A DNA stretch of 63,742 bases from Prevotella sp. (GTDB lineage: Bacteria; Bacteroidota; Bacteroidia; Bacteroidales; Bacteroidaceae): NCBI GenBank assembly GCA_017471245.1, contig JAFUVB010000100.1, positions 1-63,742 of the forward strand. The letters run 5' to 3'. The notes under the pieces were generated by a model, which did no database searches, had not been told where the DNA came from, and saw nothing but the letters and a program-made list of their open reading frames with translations. Below, in pieces: positions 17,893-28,000 of this stretch (positions are counted from its first letter, which is position 1; each line of letters begins with the position of its first letter). A program made the position numbers and the translations under genes.

Positions 17893-19293
17893 ATGAAAAA
17901 GAGATTTTTACTGGCGACTGCTTGTATCTGCAGTCTGTCTGCGCTGGCTGACAACCGCGGTATGCTGAAGGGGCGGATAGGAAACTATCCTGACGACGTG
18001 AAGGTGCTTGTTATGTATCAGCAGGATAAGAAGACGGAGGTTGACACCATGACGCTTGATGCCGGGAAGACGTTTACATACGAAACGGATCTTCCTACGC
18101 CTTCGCTGCGCTATGTCGTTTTGCAGTATAAGAAAGAGAATAAGCCGCATTCTTCTATGACAGCCTGCTATATGACTGCGGGCGAAACACTGGAAGTTGA
18201 TTTCGAGAACCCGGAGACGGAGCCCTCGTTTTCAGGAAAGACTGCAGCAGAGAGCCGATACTATAACTATCGCCCCAGCCAGAATCGGCAGTATACTGAT
18301 GATGATGGGAATCTGCTTCCGTTTTCGGCCATCAAGCAGCAAATGGCTATCATACAGAATCAGTACCGCCTGCATTTGGAAGGCACGTCGAAGGAGTTTT
18401 CGGAGGAACGAAATAAGGAGATTGACGAAATGCCCTGGATGGCTTATATGGCGTATGAGGAAAAAGCCAGGCAGATGGGTGTCGACAACAGCAAGAATCC
18501 TGAGTTCATGGCTTTCATCCACAGCATAGACTTGAATAAAGATCAGCCTGCGGCAGACTATGTAAGGAACGGCCTGACACCTAACGCGACATTGAAAGAT
18601 GCCAAGGTCATGTTTTTGCTGAGGCATTTCCCGGAACTTTATCCCGAAGAGTCGGATGAAGTGAGGTATATGCGGTTGGTGGGTGACAGCATATCCAATG
18701 TGAGTGTGAGAGAGTTTCTGAGCGATTATTGTATGGAAGGAGTGTTGGCCTTGGGAGGACATCCTGACATGGATAAGATATACAGAATATATCGACCTCT
18801 CTCGTCAAGCAAAAGGGCAGAACACAACGAAAAGGTCTACCATACGCTGAAATCTCTCCAGCCAGGGGGAACCGTATCCGATTTTGAGTTGTATGATGCT
18901 ACAGGAAACGCCATTCGTTTTCATCAAATTGTGTGTATGGGCAAAGTCACGTATATTGATTTCTGGGCTACATGGTGCACTCCTTGCAAGATGGAGATTC
19001 CCTATATCAGGACGTTGGTAGATAAGTATGCCGATAATCCTAATATTCAGTTCGTCAGCATCTCAATGGACCGAAATATTGAGGCATGGAAACAAATGAT
19101 AGAGAAGGACAACCCGTCATGGGAACAATACGTACTTCCTGATAATTTTAATTCAAGTTTTGCGAAGGAATACAATATTGTAGCCATTCCCCGGTTTATG
19201 GTGTTTGATGGAGAAGGGCGTATCATTAACATTAATGAAGAACGGCCATCAGCAGAAAACATAGAGGAAATACTGAATGGTTATATTCAATAA
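17893..19293 (+). CDS. TlpA-like thiol-disulfide oxidoreductase (locus 1)
   Basis: Exported thioredoxin-family protein of 466 aa. A signal peptide (to about residue 20) is followed by a DUF4369-like N-terminal region and a C-terminal TlpA/ResA thioredoxin domain with active site FWATWCTPC (C362, C365) and the cis-proline segment VAIPRFMV. The family reduces or rearranges periplasmic disulfides. It is 8 bp after the SusD gene and overlaps the next gene by 1 bp, so it belongs to the uptake operon. This suggests the imported substrate or a partner needs a thiol step; a similar protein occurs in locus 2. Confidence 0.9.
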   Translation: MKKRFLLATACICSLSALADNRGMLKGRIGNYPDDVKVLVMYQQDKKTEVDTMTLDAGKTFTYETDLPTPSLRYVVLQYKKENKPHSSMTACYMTAGETLEVDFENPETEPSFSGKTAAESRYYNYRPSQNRQYTDDDGNLLPFSAIKQQMAIIQNQYRLHLEGTSKEFSEERNKEIDEMPWMAYMAYEEKARQMGVDNSKNPEFMAFIHSIDLNKDQPAADYVRNGLTPNATLKDAKVMFLLRHFPELYPEESDEVRYMRLVGDSISNVSVREFLSDYCMEGVLALGGHPDMDKIYRIYRPLSSSKRAEHNEKVYHTLKSLQPGGTVSDFELYDATGNAIRFHQIVCMGKVTYIDFWATWCTPCKMEIPYIRTLVDKYADNPNIQFVSISMDRNIEAWKQMIEKDNPSWEQYVLPDNFNSSFAKEYNIVAIPRFMVFDGEGRIININEERPSAENIEEILNGYIQ

Positions 19294-20732
19294 TGGACAG
19301 GCGGGAATTTCTGAAGAGGGGCATGGGAGCAGCGGTGGTTTCTTCGTCGTTGTTCTCGGCTTGTAAGGGCAGCAAGAAACAGCAGGTGAAAGGACAGGGC
19401 GAGCTGGACGGTGGCGGCGAGATGACCATGCGCACAAACCCGAATACGGGCGACCAGGTGTCGCTGTTGGGCTACGGCATGATGCGCCTGCCCGTAGAGG
19501 GAGGCGGCACGGTACATGAGAGTCCAGATGCCCCCGTTGACCAGGAGCAAGTGAATCGGCTGGTGGACTACGCCATTGAGCACGGCGTGAACTATTTCGA
19601 CACGGCTCCCGTCTATTGCAAGGGATTCTCGGAACACGCCACGGGCATCGCCCTCTCTCGCCATCCGCGAAATTCATATTTCATTGCCACCAAAATGTCA
19701 AACCACAACATGGTGGGGCAAGGGCTATCGCACGATGAGATCTACAGACGGTCGGTCGAAATGTATCGCAATTCCATGAAGGAACTACAAGTGGATTACA
19801 TCGACTACTATCTGCTGCACTCCATCGGTGGCGGCGTAGCCTACGGCTCGAATACCGACGACGGGATGCCCGTACTGCGTGAGCGATTCCTTGACAGCGG
19901 TGTGCTCGACTTCCTCATGGCCGAGCGTCGCGCAGGACGCATACGCAACCTCGGTTTCTCGTTCCACGGCGACGTGAAGGTGTTTGACTTTATGTTGCGT
20001 CAGCACGACGAGGGGCGCTACCACTGGGACTTCGTACAAATTGAACTGAATTATCTGGACTGGAACTATGCCCACCAGATAAACGAGCGAAACACCAATG
20101 CATCCTACCTTTACAACGAGGTGCACCGACGGGGCATTCCGGCAACCATCATGGAGCCGCTGCTCGGAGGTAGGCTCGCCCGTCAGCCCGACTTCATCGT
20201 GCGCCGCATGAAGCAGCGCGAGCCCGAAAGCCCTGTTGCCCGCTGGGCCTTCCGCTATGCTGGTACGCCCGACGGTGTGCTGACGGTGCTCAGCGGCATG
20301 ACCTATATGGAACACTTGCAGCAGAATGTGGCCACCTTCTCTCCCCTGCGCCCCATGACTGACGAAGAAGACAAGTTCCTAATGGAGATCGCCGACGAAC
20401 TGTTCCGCCTCAATGCCATACCCTGCACCGCCTGCCAGTATTGCATGCCCTGTCCCTACGGCTTGAATATTCCCGCCATATTCACCCATTTCAACAAGTG
20501 CCTCACGGAGAGCGAACTCATCAGTGGTCGTCTGACGGGCAACGAGTACCTCCGCCTTCGCCGTGCATTCCTCATCGGTTACGACCGTTCCGTACCCCGC
20601 CTGCGTCAGGCCGACCATTGCATCGGTTGCGGCCAGTGCGCCCCTCATTGCCCCCAACGTATTGACATTCCCCGCCAGATGCGCCGCATTGACGAGCTTG
20701 TGGAACAACTGAAACGGAGCGTACCGGCGTAA
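19293..20732 (+). CDS. Exported aldo/keto reductase with two C-terminal 4Fe-4S motifs (locus 1)
   Basis: Protein of 479 aa. It starts with a twin-arginine-like motif (MDRREFLKRG) and a lipobox-like SAC at about residues 22-24, so a folded, exported lipoprotein is likely. The middle is an aldo/keto reductase barrel (LGYGMMRLP, YFDTAPVYCKG, LQVDYIDYYLLH). The C-terminus has CTACQYCMPCP (from C378) and CIGCGQCAPHC (from C443), ferredoxin-type cluster ligands, as in Fe-S AKRs of anaerobes. Its ATG overlaps the stop of the TlpA gene by 1 bp. Together these suggest redox chemistry on an imported compound; the substrate is unknown. Confidence 0.88.
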   Translation: MDRREFLKRGMGAAVVSSSLFSACKGSKKQQVKGQGELDGGGEMTMRTNPNTGDQVSLLGYGMMRLPVEGGGTVHESPDAPVDQEQVNRLVDYAIEHGVNYFDTAPVYCKGFSEHATGIALSRHPRNSYFIATKMSNHNMVGQGLSHDEIYRRSVEMYRNSMKELQVDYIDYYLLHSIGGGVAYGSNTDDGMPVLRERFLDSGVLDFLMAERRAGRIRNLGFSFHGDVKVFDFMLRQHDEGRYHWDFVQIELNYLDWNYAHQINERNTNASYLYNEVHRRGIPATIMEPLLGGRLARQPDFIVRRMKQREPESPVARWAFRYAGTPDGVLTVLSGMTYMEHLQQNVATFSPLRPMTDEEDKFLMEIADELFRLNAIPCTACQYCMPCPYGLNIPAIFTHFNKCLTESELISGRLTGNEYLRLRRAFLIGYDRSVPRLRQADHCIGCGQCAPHCPQRIDIPRQMRRIDELVEQLKRSVPA

Positions 20733-21043
20733 ACACCGCAGCATTTTTGAAATCCTTTATACATTTCATTATCAAGATCAGGAAAAAACCGCAACTTTGC
20801 ACCTGAAAGTTCGGAAAAGTGTATATATCATACACAAAAACGAACTATTTAGGGTAAACAGCAGCATCGCCTTTGGCTGGATGGCTTGAAAAACTCTTCA
20901 GATTAATTCCTAAATGAATGGAGAAAGCCGACAGCCGATTATCTTTGTTGTGACCCGCAAGATCAGTTTCATTGGCATCAAAGTTACGCCTTGTCGTTGC
21001 CTATGTTACGTCTCGTCGCATTTGAAGTTATGCTTCACAATCT
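20733..21043. other. Intergenic sequence, part repeat remnant
   Basis: No convincing gene. The first 40 bp (about 20741-20780: TTTTTGAAATCCTTTAT and CATTATCAAGA) resemble the middle of the 219-bp repeat and may be a third, decayed copy. A small palindrome GTGTAT/ATACAC lies at 20819-20835. ORFs that cross this stretch have no protein-like features. Confidence 0.45.
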
Positions 21044-21084
21044 CCCTCCCCACCCTGTCCTCCCAAGTGATACGGTGGGGAGGG
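21044..21084 (+). repeat. Hairpin repeat, second copy (see 9227)
   Basis: A perfect 11-bp stem, CCCTCCCCACC with GGTGGGGAGGG, encloses a loop whose TCCTCCCAAGTGATA is shared with the copy at 9227. It could end transcription of locus 1, though no long U-run follows (CTTTGCATTTTCC). Confidence 0.65.
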
Positions 21085-21280
21085 CTTTGCATTTTCCAAA
21101 TAATATGATTGTAAACTCCTGTAAAGATAATGTTTATTTCTCATTTGAGCAAAATTCACAGACGAAAATTGCTGAAATGATGATTCAAAACAATCATTTG
21201 AGCAAAATTGGAAACAAACGACAAGGGAACAAGCAATGCGGTGGAGAAGGGCTAAATGATAATTTGTGACCTGTTTTCTG

Positions 21281-21499
21281 CCGAAAATCGGATTTACTCG
21301 GCCGCAATTCCATATTTTCAAAAGACATTTATATGCCTTATTATCAAGAGGTTGCAGCTTCTGCGATTTGAGAAATTCGAGTTCGTGAAAGTTTTTACGC
21401 CAAAAACTGCGAGTTTTCATCGCAAAAACAAGCAGTTTTCAATTCAAAAAGCCGCTGTTTTTAAATCTCAAACTGCCAGTAACCCGCAGCCATACTTTG
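21281..21499. repeat. 219-bp interspersed repeat, copy B
   Basis: Same orientation and length as copy A (10632-10850). The minus-strand ORF of copy A is partly kept (MKTRSFWRKNFHELEF) but loses its frame after about 36 codons through a 1-nt difference in an A-run. Confidence 0.85.
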
Positions 21500-21509
21500 A
21501 ATGTAATTA

Positions 21510-21763
21510 GTTTTTTAGAGGCAAGAAGCAAGTTTTTAGTAGATTAGAGGTGAGGGGTGAGAGGATTAGAGATTTCTTTAGTATATTAGAAGTCAGAGGT
21601 GAGAGGTGAGAGAATAGAACTATGATATAGGCATGAGAATAGAGCTCTGTATCTCAGTGCATATCTCTAATATACTCACCTCTCACCTCTAATATACTAA
21701 AAGCTCATCCTCTCATCCTCTAAATACTCTCCTCCACTTCTAAAAATAATTAAATTAATTGTG
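21510..21763. repeat. Purine-arm/core/pyrimidine-arm element, copy 1
   Basis: A left arm of GA-rich units (GAGGTGAGAG type) is followed by a 58-bp core (21610-21667), a right arm of the complementary CT-rich units, and a 54-bp right flank (21710-21763) identical to that of the copy at 29778. Relative to that copy, arms and flanks keep their orientation but the core is reverse-complemented (about 5 differences in 58). It lies just beyond the 3' end of sigma factor 2. Confidence 0.85.
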
Positions 21764-21779
21764 ATTCCAATGCAGGGAG

Positions 21780-22340
21780 TTATGTTAAGAAAAGAATGGT
21801 GAGAAGCCTTTGCATTTCGTCGTTGCCGATGAACTTCTTACGAAGCATGGCAACCATTCTTTCTTTGCGCTTGCTGACACCACTGATTGTGATACCCAGC
21901 AATTTGGCAATCTCGGCATTACTCAGAGCCTGCTCATAGCTTAACTCGAACACTTGCCGATACTTCTCGGGCAGTTCTTCTATAGCCTCATATAGAAGAT
22001 CTAACGTCTCTTGCTGTGCAATGTTGGCAGCCAAGTCATCGTTGAGCAATCCTTGATGGCTGAGGTAGCTCTCCTGACTCTTTGCTTTCCTGAGAATATC
22101 AATGCACTGGTTATGAATGCACGCATACAGGAACGACTTCAGCTGTGAGGCAGAACTGAATGTTTCCCTGTTTCTGTAGGCTTTCAATATAGAGTCCTGC
22201 ACACAGTCTTCCGCCATCAGTGCGTAATGATCCGTCAGACAGTGGGCTGCAAAAGCTTTCATTGACGAATAATTCTCATGATACAAACTGTCCAAGCGAC
22301 CCTTGACAAAATCGGCATAAATGTTCTCTCCAATATGCAT
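21780..22340 (-). CDS. ECF RNA polymerase sigma factor (locus 2, divergent)
   Basis: ECF sigma-70 protein of 186 aa with region 2 (HYALMAEDCVQDSILKAYRNRETF and SFLYACIHNQCIDILRK) and region 4 (SNAEIAKLLGITISGVSKRKERMVAMLRKKF). The open frame extends to 22919, but that part overlaps the divergent TlpA gene. ATG 22340 (MHIGENIY) follows a perfect -7 box at 22361-22368. Transcribed away from the TlpA-FecR-SusC-SusD genes it should control, an arrangement unlike loci 1 and 3. Confidence 0.92.
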   Translation of the reverse strand: MHIGENIYADFVKGRLDSLYHENYSSMKAFAAHCLTDHYALMAEDCVQDSILKAYRNRETFSSASQLKSFLYACIHNQCIDILRKAKSQESYLSHQGLLNDDLAANIAQQETLDLLYEAIEELPEKYRQVFELSYEQALSNAEIAKLLGITISGVSKRKERMVAMLRKKFIGNDEMQRLLTILFLT

Positions 22341-22360
22341 AATCGTTACAAATTTGGGGA

Positions 22361-22368
22361 CAAAGATA
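22361..22368 (-). promoter_or_regulatory. -7 promoter box of sigma factor 2
   Basis: TATCTTTG on the minus strand matches TAnnTTTG, 20 bp upstream of the sigma start. No such box is seen for the divergent TlpA gene, which may instead use the ECF sigma factor. Confidence 0.7.
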
Positions 22369-22374
22369 GCACTT

Positions 22375-22428
22375 TTATTATACAACTGAAATTTTTTCTT
22401 TAAAAAAACAACAAAATTTGTATAATAA
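22375..22428. promoter_or_regulatory. 11-bp inverted repeat between divergent locus-2 promoters
   Basis: TTATTATACAA (22375-22385) and its exact complement (22418-22428) flank 32 AT-rich bases. Placed between the sigma promoter and the TlpA-SusCD operon, it could be an operator or a pair of oppositely directed promoter elements. Confidence 0.5.
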
Positions 22429-22484
22429 TGAGATTTGGTTACGTATAAGGAGTAAAAGATCAATAAAGAAAACTGAAACATCTT

Positions 22485-23873
22485 ATGAGAGTCTTCAAGA
22501 TTGCCGTTCCCATGATTGCGTTTGCGATGGCCACGCCAGTATGCGCCAGACAGATAGAAGGAGTGATAAGCGACCCTGAAATAGAAAAGGTGACGCTCGT
22601 ATTCTGTCCAAATGGAATCAGCGAAGAAAGCCGTTATGTGGACGCTGCGGTCAACAATGGCCGCTTCGATTTCTCTATAGATGGCATTGATGCCGAAGGA
22701 ACCGACGTTGAAATCGTTATTGGTCGTAGCCGCTTGGGAGCCCATATTTACAGAGACAGCACCCTGCTGATGCGGGTCACAAAAAGCGACATCGGCTACT
22801 CCGCTTCTTTTTCTGGCGCAGGATCTCAGGAAAGCAGATTCTACAACCGCTACGTACAGGCGTACAACATTGTGCGCTATTTCTCGCTCAACGATGAGAA
22901 AGAGGATGATGTAAACCACTTCCTTCAGCTGCTTGCCAGCGAATATCAGGCAGTCAAAGCGATGCTTCCCGTGGTTGGCAATTTCTATAGACGCGCCTAC
23001 TATGAGAAACTGAACGATTCTAAATACAAGAGCATGCAGGCTTATCTATTAGCCAACCATGCACGCAAGACCGGGAAAAACGTAAAAAACTGTACAGAAT
23101 ATACAGCCCTTTTAAACGATATTGATATCAATGACGACATCCACAGGAAGACTGGTCTGGTGCAGAAAGCCCTGTTGATGCAAGTCGGAGCGACAGTAGA
23201 ATCCAAGTGCGATGCAACTCCTTTCTGTCAGGAACTCATGCAAATAACCTGCGACAAGGTGAGTAATCCCCTACTTCGCCGTGAGATAGTGAGAATGGTG
23301 GGTAACCATTATTTTGCAGGCGACGGTTCCGGCGACAATCAGGCATTCTGGAATGATTTTGCGGAATTCGCAGGGGCTGACAATGCCGACATTCTCCTTC
23401 AATATAATGATGCACTGGTGCGCTTTGAACAATTGAAAAGAGGGAACCGCGCGCCAGATGTGATGCTCACCCGCAACAATGACACCACGGTATGGTTGTC
23501 GGAGATTGCATCGGGGAAAACTGTTTACATAGACGTTTGGGCAACATGGTGCGGCCCCTGTCTGGCAGAGATGCCTGCCATGGTGCAGCTCGTGGAAAAG
23601 TTCAAGGACAATCCCAAAGTGATGTTCGTCAGCATTTCAGTGGACAAGGATGCCGATGCTTGGAAAAAGCACTTACAAAGCAATCCGTCTTCATGGGCAC
23701 AGTATCACGTTCAGGGCGAAGCAGCGCATCTTTTATCTAAGCACTGGCACATTACCAGCATTCCACGGTTCATTATCATCGACCGTCACGGTCTTATCTA
23801 TTCTGCCGACGCTCCGCGTCCTTCAAGTCCTCGCACCGAGGCATTACTGCAAGAAATAAGTGAAATAAAATGA
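22485..23873 (+). CDS. TlpA-like thiol-disulfide oxidoreductase (locus 2)
   Basis: Exported protein of 462 aa: signal peptide to about residue 21 (ATPVCA), a DUF4369-like N-terminal region (IEGVISDPEIEKVTLVF), a helical middle and a C-terminal TlpA domain with DVWATWCGPC (C356, C359) and ITSIPRFIII. It is the same architecture as the locus-1 protein at 17893, but here it is the first gene of the operon, 7 bp before the FecR-like gene. The start ATG at 22485 gives a good signal peptide. Likely role: periplasmic disulfide reduction linked to substrate uptake; target unknown. Confidence 0.9.
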   Translation: MRVFKIAVPMIAFAMATPVCARQIEGVISDPEIEKVTLVFCPNGISEESRYVDAAVNNGRFDFSIDGIDAEGTDVEIVIGRSRLGAHIYRDSTLLMRVTKSDIGYSASFSGAGSQESRFYNRYVQAYNIVRYFSLNDEKEDDVNHFLQLLASEYQAVKAMLPVVGNFYRRAYYEKLNDSKYKSMQAYLLANHARKTGKNVKNCTEYTALLNDIDINDDIHRKTGLVQKALLMQVGATVESKCDATPFCQELMQITCDKVSNPLLRREIVRMVGNHYFAGDGSGDNQAFWNDFAEFAGADNADILLQYNDALVRFEQLKRGNRAPDVMLTRNNDTTVWLSEIASGKTVYIDVWATWCGPCLAEMPAMVQLVEKFKDNPKVMFVSISVDKDADAWKKHLQSNPSSWAQYHVQGEAAHLLSKHWHITSIPRFIIIDRHGLIYSADAPRPSSPRTEALLQEISEIK

Positions 23874-23880
23874 ACGAAAC

Positions 23881-25038
23881 ATGAATTATGAAGAAATAGC
23901 ACTGCTAATCGGCCGCCTGCTCACTGACACTATCAGCGATGAGGATATTGAAAAACTGAACATTTGGCGCAGACAAAACGATTTCAACGAAACCGTTTTT
24001 CAACACTTGACCGACAAAGAATGGCTCACTCGCGAGCATATTCGGCGAAAGCTTACCAACTCTGAAAGACCATTAACGGAAATGAAACACAGGATAGAAG
24101 GTGAGCGGAAACTGAATGGGCATCGCAGATGGTATTGGGCTGCTGCCATCGCATTGTTGATATGCGGCGGGGCGACCCTGCTCTATGGACCTCTTTTCGA
24201 AACCCACAAGCAACAACCCACAACCATTGCTCATGAGACTGCTTCAGAAATACGCCCCGGAACAACGGTAGCAATCTTGACACAGGATGGCAAAAAGAGG
24301 ATTAAATTGACTGACGAAGCAAGTTTTGAGAGGCTGAGCATACAACGCAAGCAGGATCAACAAAAAACCGACTCCAAATCTTTGGCATTCAACAATCTGT
24401 CAACCCCGCGTGGGGGCGAGTTTAAGATAACGCTGGAAGACGGAACGGAAGTATGGCTCAATGCTGAAACCACATTGCGTTACCCTGAATGCTTCGGTAC
24501 GGATGAACGACGTGTTGAAGTGTCGGGAGAGGCATATTTCAAGGTGGCAAAAGAGCAGGATCGCCCTTTCTGTGTGGTTTGTGGCGGTCAGGAAGTATTA
24601 GTTCATGGAACAGAGTTTAATGTCAACGGCTACAACGATGAATCCGACATCTACACCACATTGGTGAATGGTAGTATTTCATTGCACTCTATTAAAGGTA
24701 ATGGCAGCGAGCTGATACTGACACCCGGTTTGCAGGCTGTTTTCAACCGAAGTAGCGAGTCAGCACGCGTCGGTCGTGTCAATACTTATGTGATGACCAG
24801 TTGGCGCAACGGCATGTTTGTGTTTGAAAACCAAAGCATGGAGCAGATCATGCACACGCTGAGCCGATGGTATAATTTCGAATATGAGTTTTCTTCTCAA
24901 AGTGTAGCAAAAACCGTTCTTATGGGCAGCATTCCGCGATATAGCTCATTTGCCGAGGTGGTGGATATCTTTCATAAGTTAGGGGGCATCCATCTGAAAC
25001 AGGTGAACAACAAGGTGATTATTACAACTCAAAAATAA
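23881..25038 (+). CDS. FecR-like anti-sigma factor (locus 2)
   Basis: Anti-sigma regulator of 385 aa. The N-terminal cytoplasmic part is followed by one transmembrane helix (WYWAAAIALLICGGATLLYG, about 82-101). The periplasmic part has the FecR domain (STPRGGEFKITLEDGTEVWLN, VSGEAYFKVAKEQDRPF, VHGTEFNVNGYNDE) and a DUF4974-like C-terminus (FENQSMEQIMHTLSRWYN). STPRGGEF is typical of FecR proteins paired with glycan-type SusC receptors. The cognate sigma factor is the divergent gene at 21780. Confidence 0.93.
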   Translation: MNYEEIALLIGRLLTDTISDEDIEKLNIWRRQNDFNETVFQHLTDKEWLTREHIRRKLTNSERPLTEMKHRIEGERKLNGHRRWYWAAAIALLICGGATLLYGPLFETHKQQPTTIAHETASEIRPGTTVAILTQDGKKRIKLTDEASFERLSIQRKQDQQKTDSKSLAFNNLSTPRGGEFKITLEDGTEVWLNAETTLRYPECFGTDERRVEVSGEAYFKVAKEQDRPFCVVCGGQEVLVHGTEFNVNGYNDESDIYTTLVNGSISLHSIKGNGSELILTPGLQAVFNRSSESARVGRVNTYVMTSWRNGMFVFENQSMEQIMHTLSRWYNFEYEFSSQSVAKTVLMGSIPRYSSFAEVVDIFHKLGGIHLKQVNNKVIITTQK

Positions 25039-25065
25039 CATACTGATTAACAAACCAAAAAGAAC

Positions 25066-28000
25066 ATGAAAAGATTATTATTCATTTTGTCGGTTACGCT
25101 GGCGCTGACGGTGGCACTCCCATTAGCTGCTGATGCTCAGACTTACGATGTAAGCTACAAGAACCAGACATTGGAATCCGTTACGCAGGATCTGCGACTG
25201 AAGACTGGCTATGCCTTTGTTTACAAGAAAGACATTGAGGTGGGACTTCCCCGTATTTCATGCACACTCAAGAACGCCACGCTGGAACAATTACTGAATG
25301 GCGTGTTCTCTTCCATTGGTCTCGACTATGAGATTGCCAAGGGAAAAACCGTTGTTCTGAAACTGGCAGACAGGAACGTACAGTCCAAAGGGTTGCGCAT
25401 CAGAGGTGTTGTCACCGACCGCAACGGTGAGGCTCTTCCCGGTGCAGCCGTACTGGTAAAAGGGAAAAGCACGGGAGCCGTAACAGGTGCTGACGGTCAG
25501 TTCTTCATCGAGCAAAAAGAAGAAAACTGCGTATTGGAGATTTCATACGTTGGCATGAAGACGCAGTCGGTACGAGTGTCTTCTGCCAACAACCGCTTTC
25601 TCAACATAAGCCTTGATACCGATGAGAACATCCTTGACGATGTGATCATCGTGGGCTATGGTCAACAGTCGCGCAGGAATCTTACCGGTTCGGTGGCAAA
25701 GGTGAAGGGTTCCACGATTGAGTCTGCTACGCAGGATGCTCCCATTCTTGCATTGCAGGGTAATGCTGCTGGTGTTTACATCACTCAGGGTTCGGGAGTT
25801 CCTGGTGGTGGCTTGTCACAGATTATAATCCGAGGATTTAATTCTCTTGGTACGACGCGCGATAAAAGCAAACCTCTTTATATCGTGGATGGTGTTCCCC
25901 TTAATTCAAATCCACAGAATCCTGTTTCCACTACAGATACCGGTCTCTTTGGACTGCCCGACGCGCTGTCGTTTATCAATCCCAGCGATATTGAAAGCAT
26001 TGACATCCTGAAAGATGCTGATGCCACAGCTATCTATGGAACACGCGGCTCAAATGGCGTGGTTCTCATAACCACCAAAAAGGGAAAACAAGGTAAGGTG
26101 AGAGTAGACTTGCAACTGAGCAGTACCGCCCAGTGGGTTGGAAAACGGCTTGATTTCCTCAGCACAGAGGAATATCTTGATCTGCGACGCAAAGCTTTTG
26201 AGACAGACAAGGAGATGGGGTTCTCAACCGATGCAAACATGAACACGACAAACTTTCCTGATTTACTACTCTGGGATCAGCATAAAGACTACGACTGGCA
26301 AGACATCGTGATGGGCAACACAGCATGGGCTACCGATGGAAAAGTGAACATTTCTGGCGGCAACCGCAACACCTCATTTCTTGTCAGCGGATCATACTAT
26401 AAGTCAGGTACGGTAACTGTTGGCGATGATCAGTACAAACGTTTTACCGGGCATGCCAATGTGCTGCATAAAAGCGACGACGGCAAGCTGACTCTTGAAG
26501 CAGGGTTCACCGTGTCGAAGCTCAATATGTATGCTGATGCGGCAACAACGGCCTACTCTTATCTAAACACTGCCCCGAACACTCCTCCTTATGATGAGGA
26601 TGGCAAAGTTTACTGGATACCCAATAGTACGAGTTTCACGGCACCGCTACAGATGCTAAACTATACAGCTGAGAACAGAGCCGACAATCTGATAGCCAAT
26701 CTCACCGGAAGCTATAAGATATGGAAGGAGCTTGCACTGAAACTGACAATGGGATATGAGCACAGTGCCGGCACGCAAGACATTCTTTACGAGCGCAATT
26801 ACTACAACCCCTTCTCTACATATTATTATAATCAGGGAACATATTATTCGCTTAACACATCTATCTTAAACGTGGAGCCACAGATAACCTATCAGACAGC
26901 TATTCTCGGCGGCAATGCCAACTTCTTGCTGGGCGCCACTTACCAAAAGGGAGAAACGCGGTATATCTACATGACTGGAGTAGACTATCCGAGCGACATG
27001 TCGCTCAAGAATGCAACAGCAGCTTCGCGTGTGAGCACACACTCAAACCCCGTGACGCAAACCAAAACAGCTTCGGCGTTTGCCCGATTCACCTATAATT
27101 ATCAGAGCCGCTATTTGCTGAATGCCGTGGCGAGGCGCGATGGCAGTTCTCGTTTCGGAAGCAACTACAGATACGGAAACTTCTATTCGATCGGCGCGGG
27201 CTGGCTTTTCTCTAATGAGAAATTCATAAGAGATGTTACTGGCGAATGGCTCAGTCATGGAAAACTGCGCATCAGTTATGGAAAGACTGGTAATGACAAT
27301 ATTGCCGACTATGCATATATCACCAAGTACGCATATAACGGTTACCCCTACGAAGGACATGTGGGCTTGGCACCAAGCAATCTCGCCAATGAGGATTTAC
27401 ATTGGGAGAGCACCAAGAAGTTTGACCTGGGAATTGAACTCGGCTTCTTCGATGACAGGATTTTGCTGAATGTTACCCGATACAGAAACAGAAGCACAGA
27501 CCTGCTCACCACGCTTTCTACTCCTGCACAAACAGGATTCACATCGATTTCGACAAATCAGAAAGCCACAATAGACAATAAGGGAGTGGAAGTGGAATTG
27601 AATACTCATAACATCAAGTCGAAGGATTTCAACTGGAGCACATCGCTTAACTTGACCTTCCCCAGAAACAAACTTGTGGACTATCCGAATCTTGATGCTT
27701 CATCTTACTCTAACACCTATAGGATTGGCGAGTCGATCAATATCGTCAGGGGATACAAGTATCTTGGCGTGAACAAAGAGAACGGTTTGCCAGAGGTTGA
27801 GGATGTGAATGGAGACGGGCGCTTCAGCAGCACAGATGACTATCAGACGCTTGGAACGCGTGACCCGAAATTCTATGGGGGACTTACAAATACCATCAAC
27901 TATAAGGATTTCTCACTCGACTTTACGTTCTATTTCCGCAAAATGGATTATCAAAGCGGATACCTCTATCTTTTCTACACTCCAGTGGGCATGATGAGAA

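Noticed and set aside
20914-21108. 64-aa ORF on the plus strand
   Set aside because: Runs into the hairpin repeat and lacks protein-like composition or a promoter.
21028-21420. 130-aa ORF on the minus strand
   Set aside because: It crosses both the 219-bp repeat and the hairpin repeat; only the first 36 codons match the ORF in copy A.
22341-22919. Long N-terminal extension of the minus-strand sigma factor
   Set aside because: It overlaps the TlpA gene and crosses the sigma promoter; sigma homology begins only at MHIGENIY.
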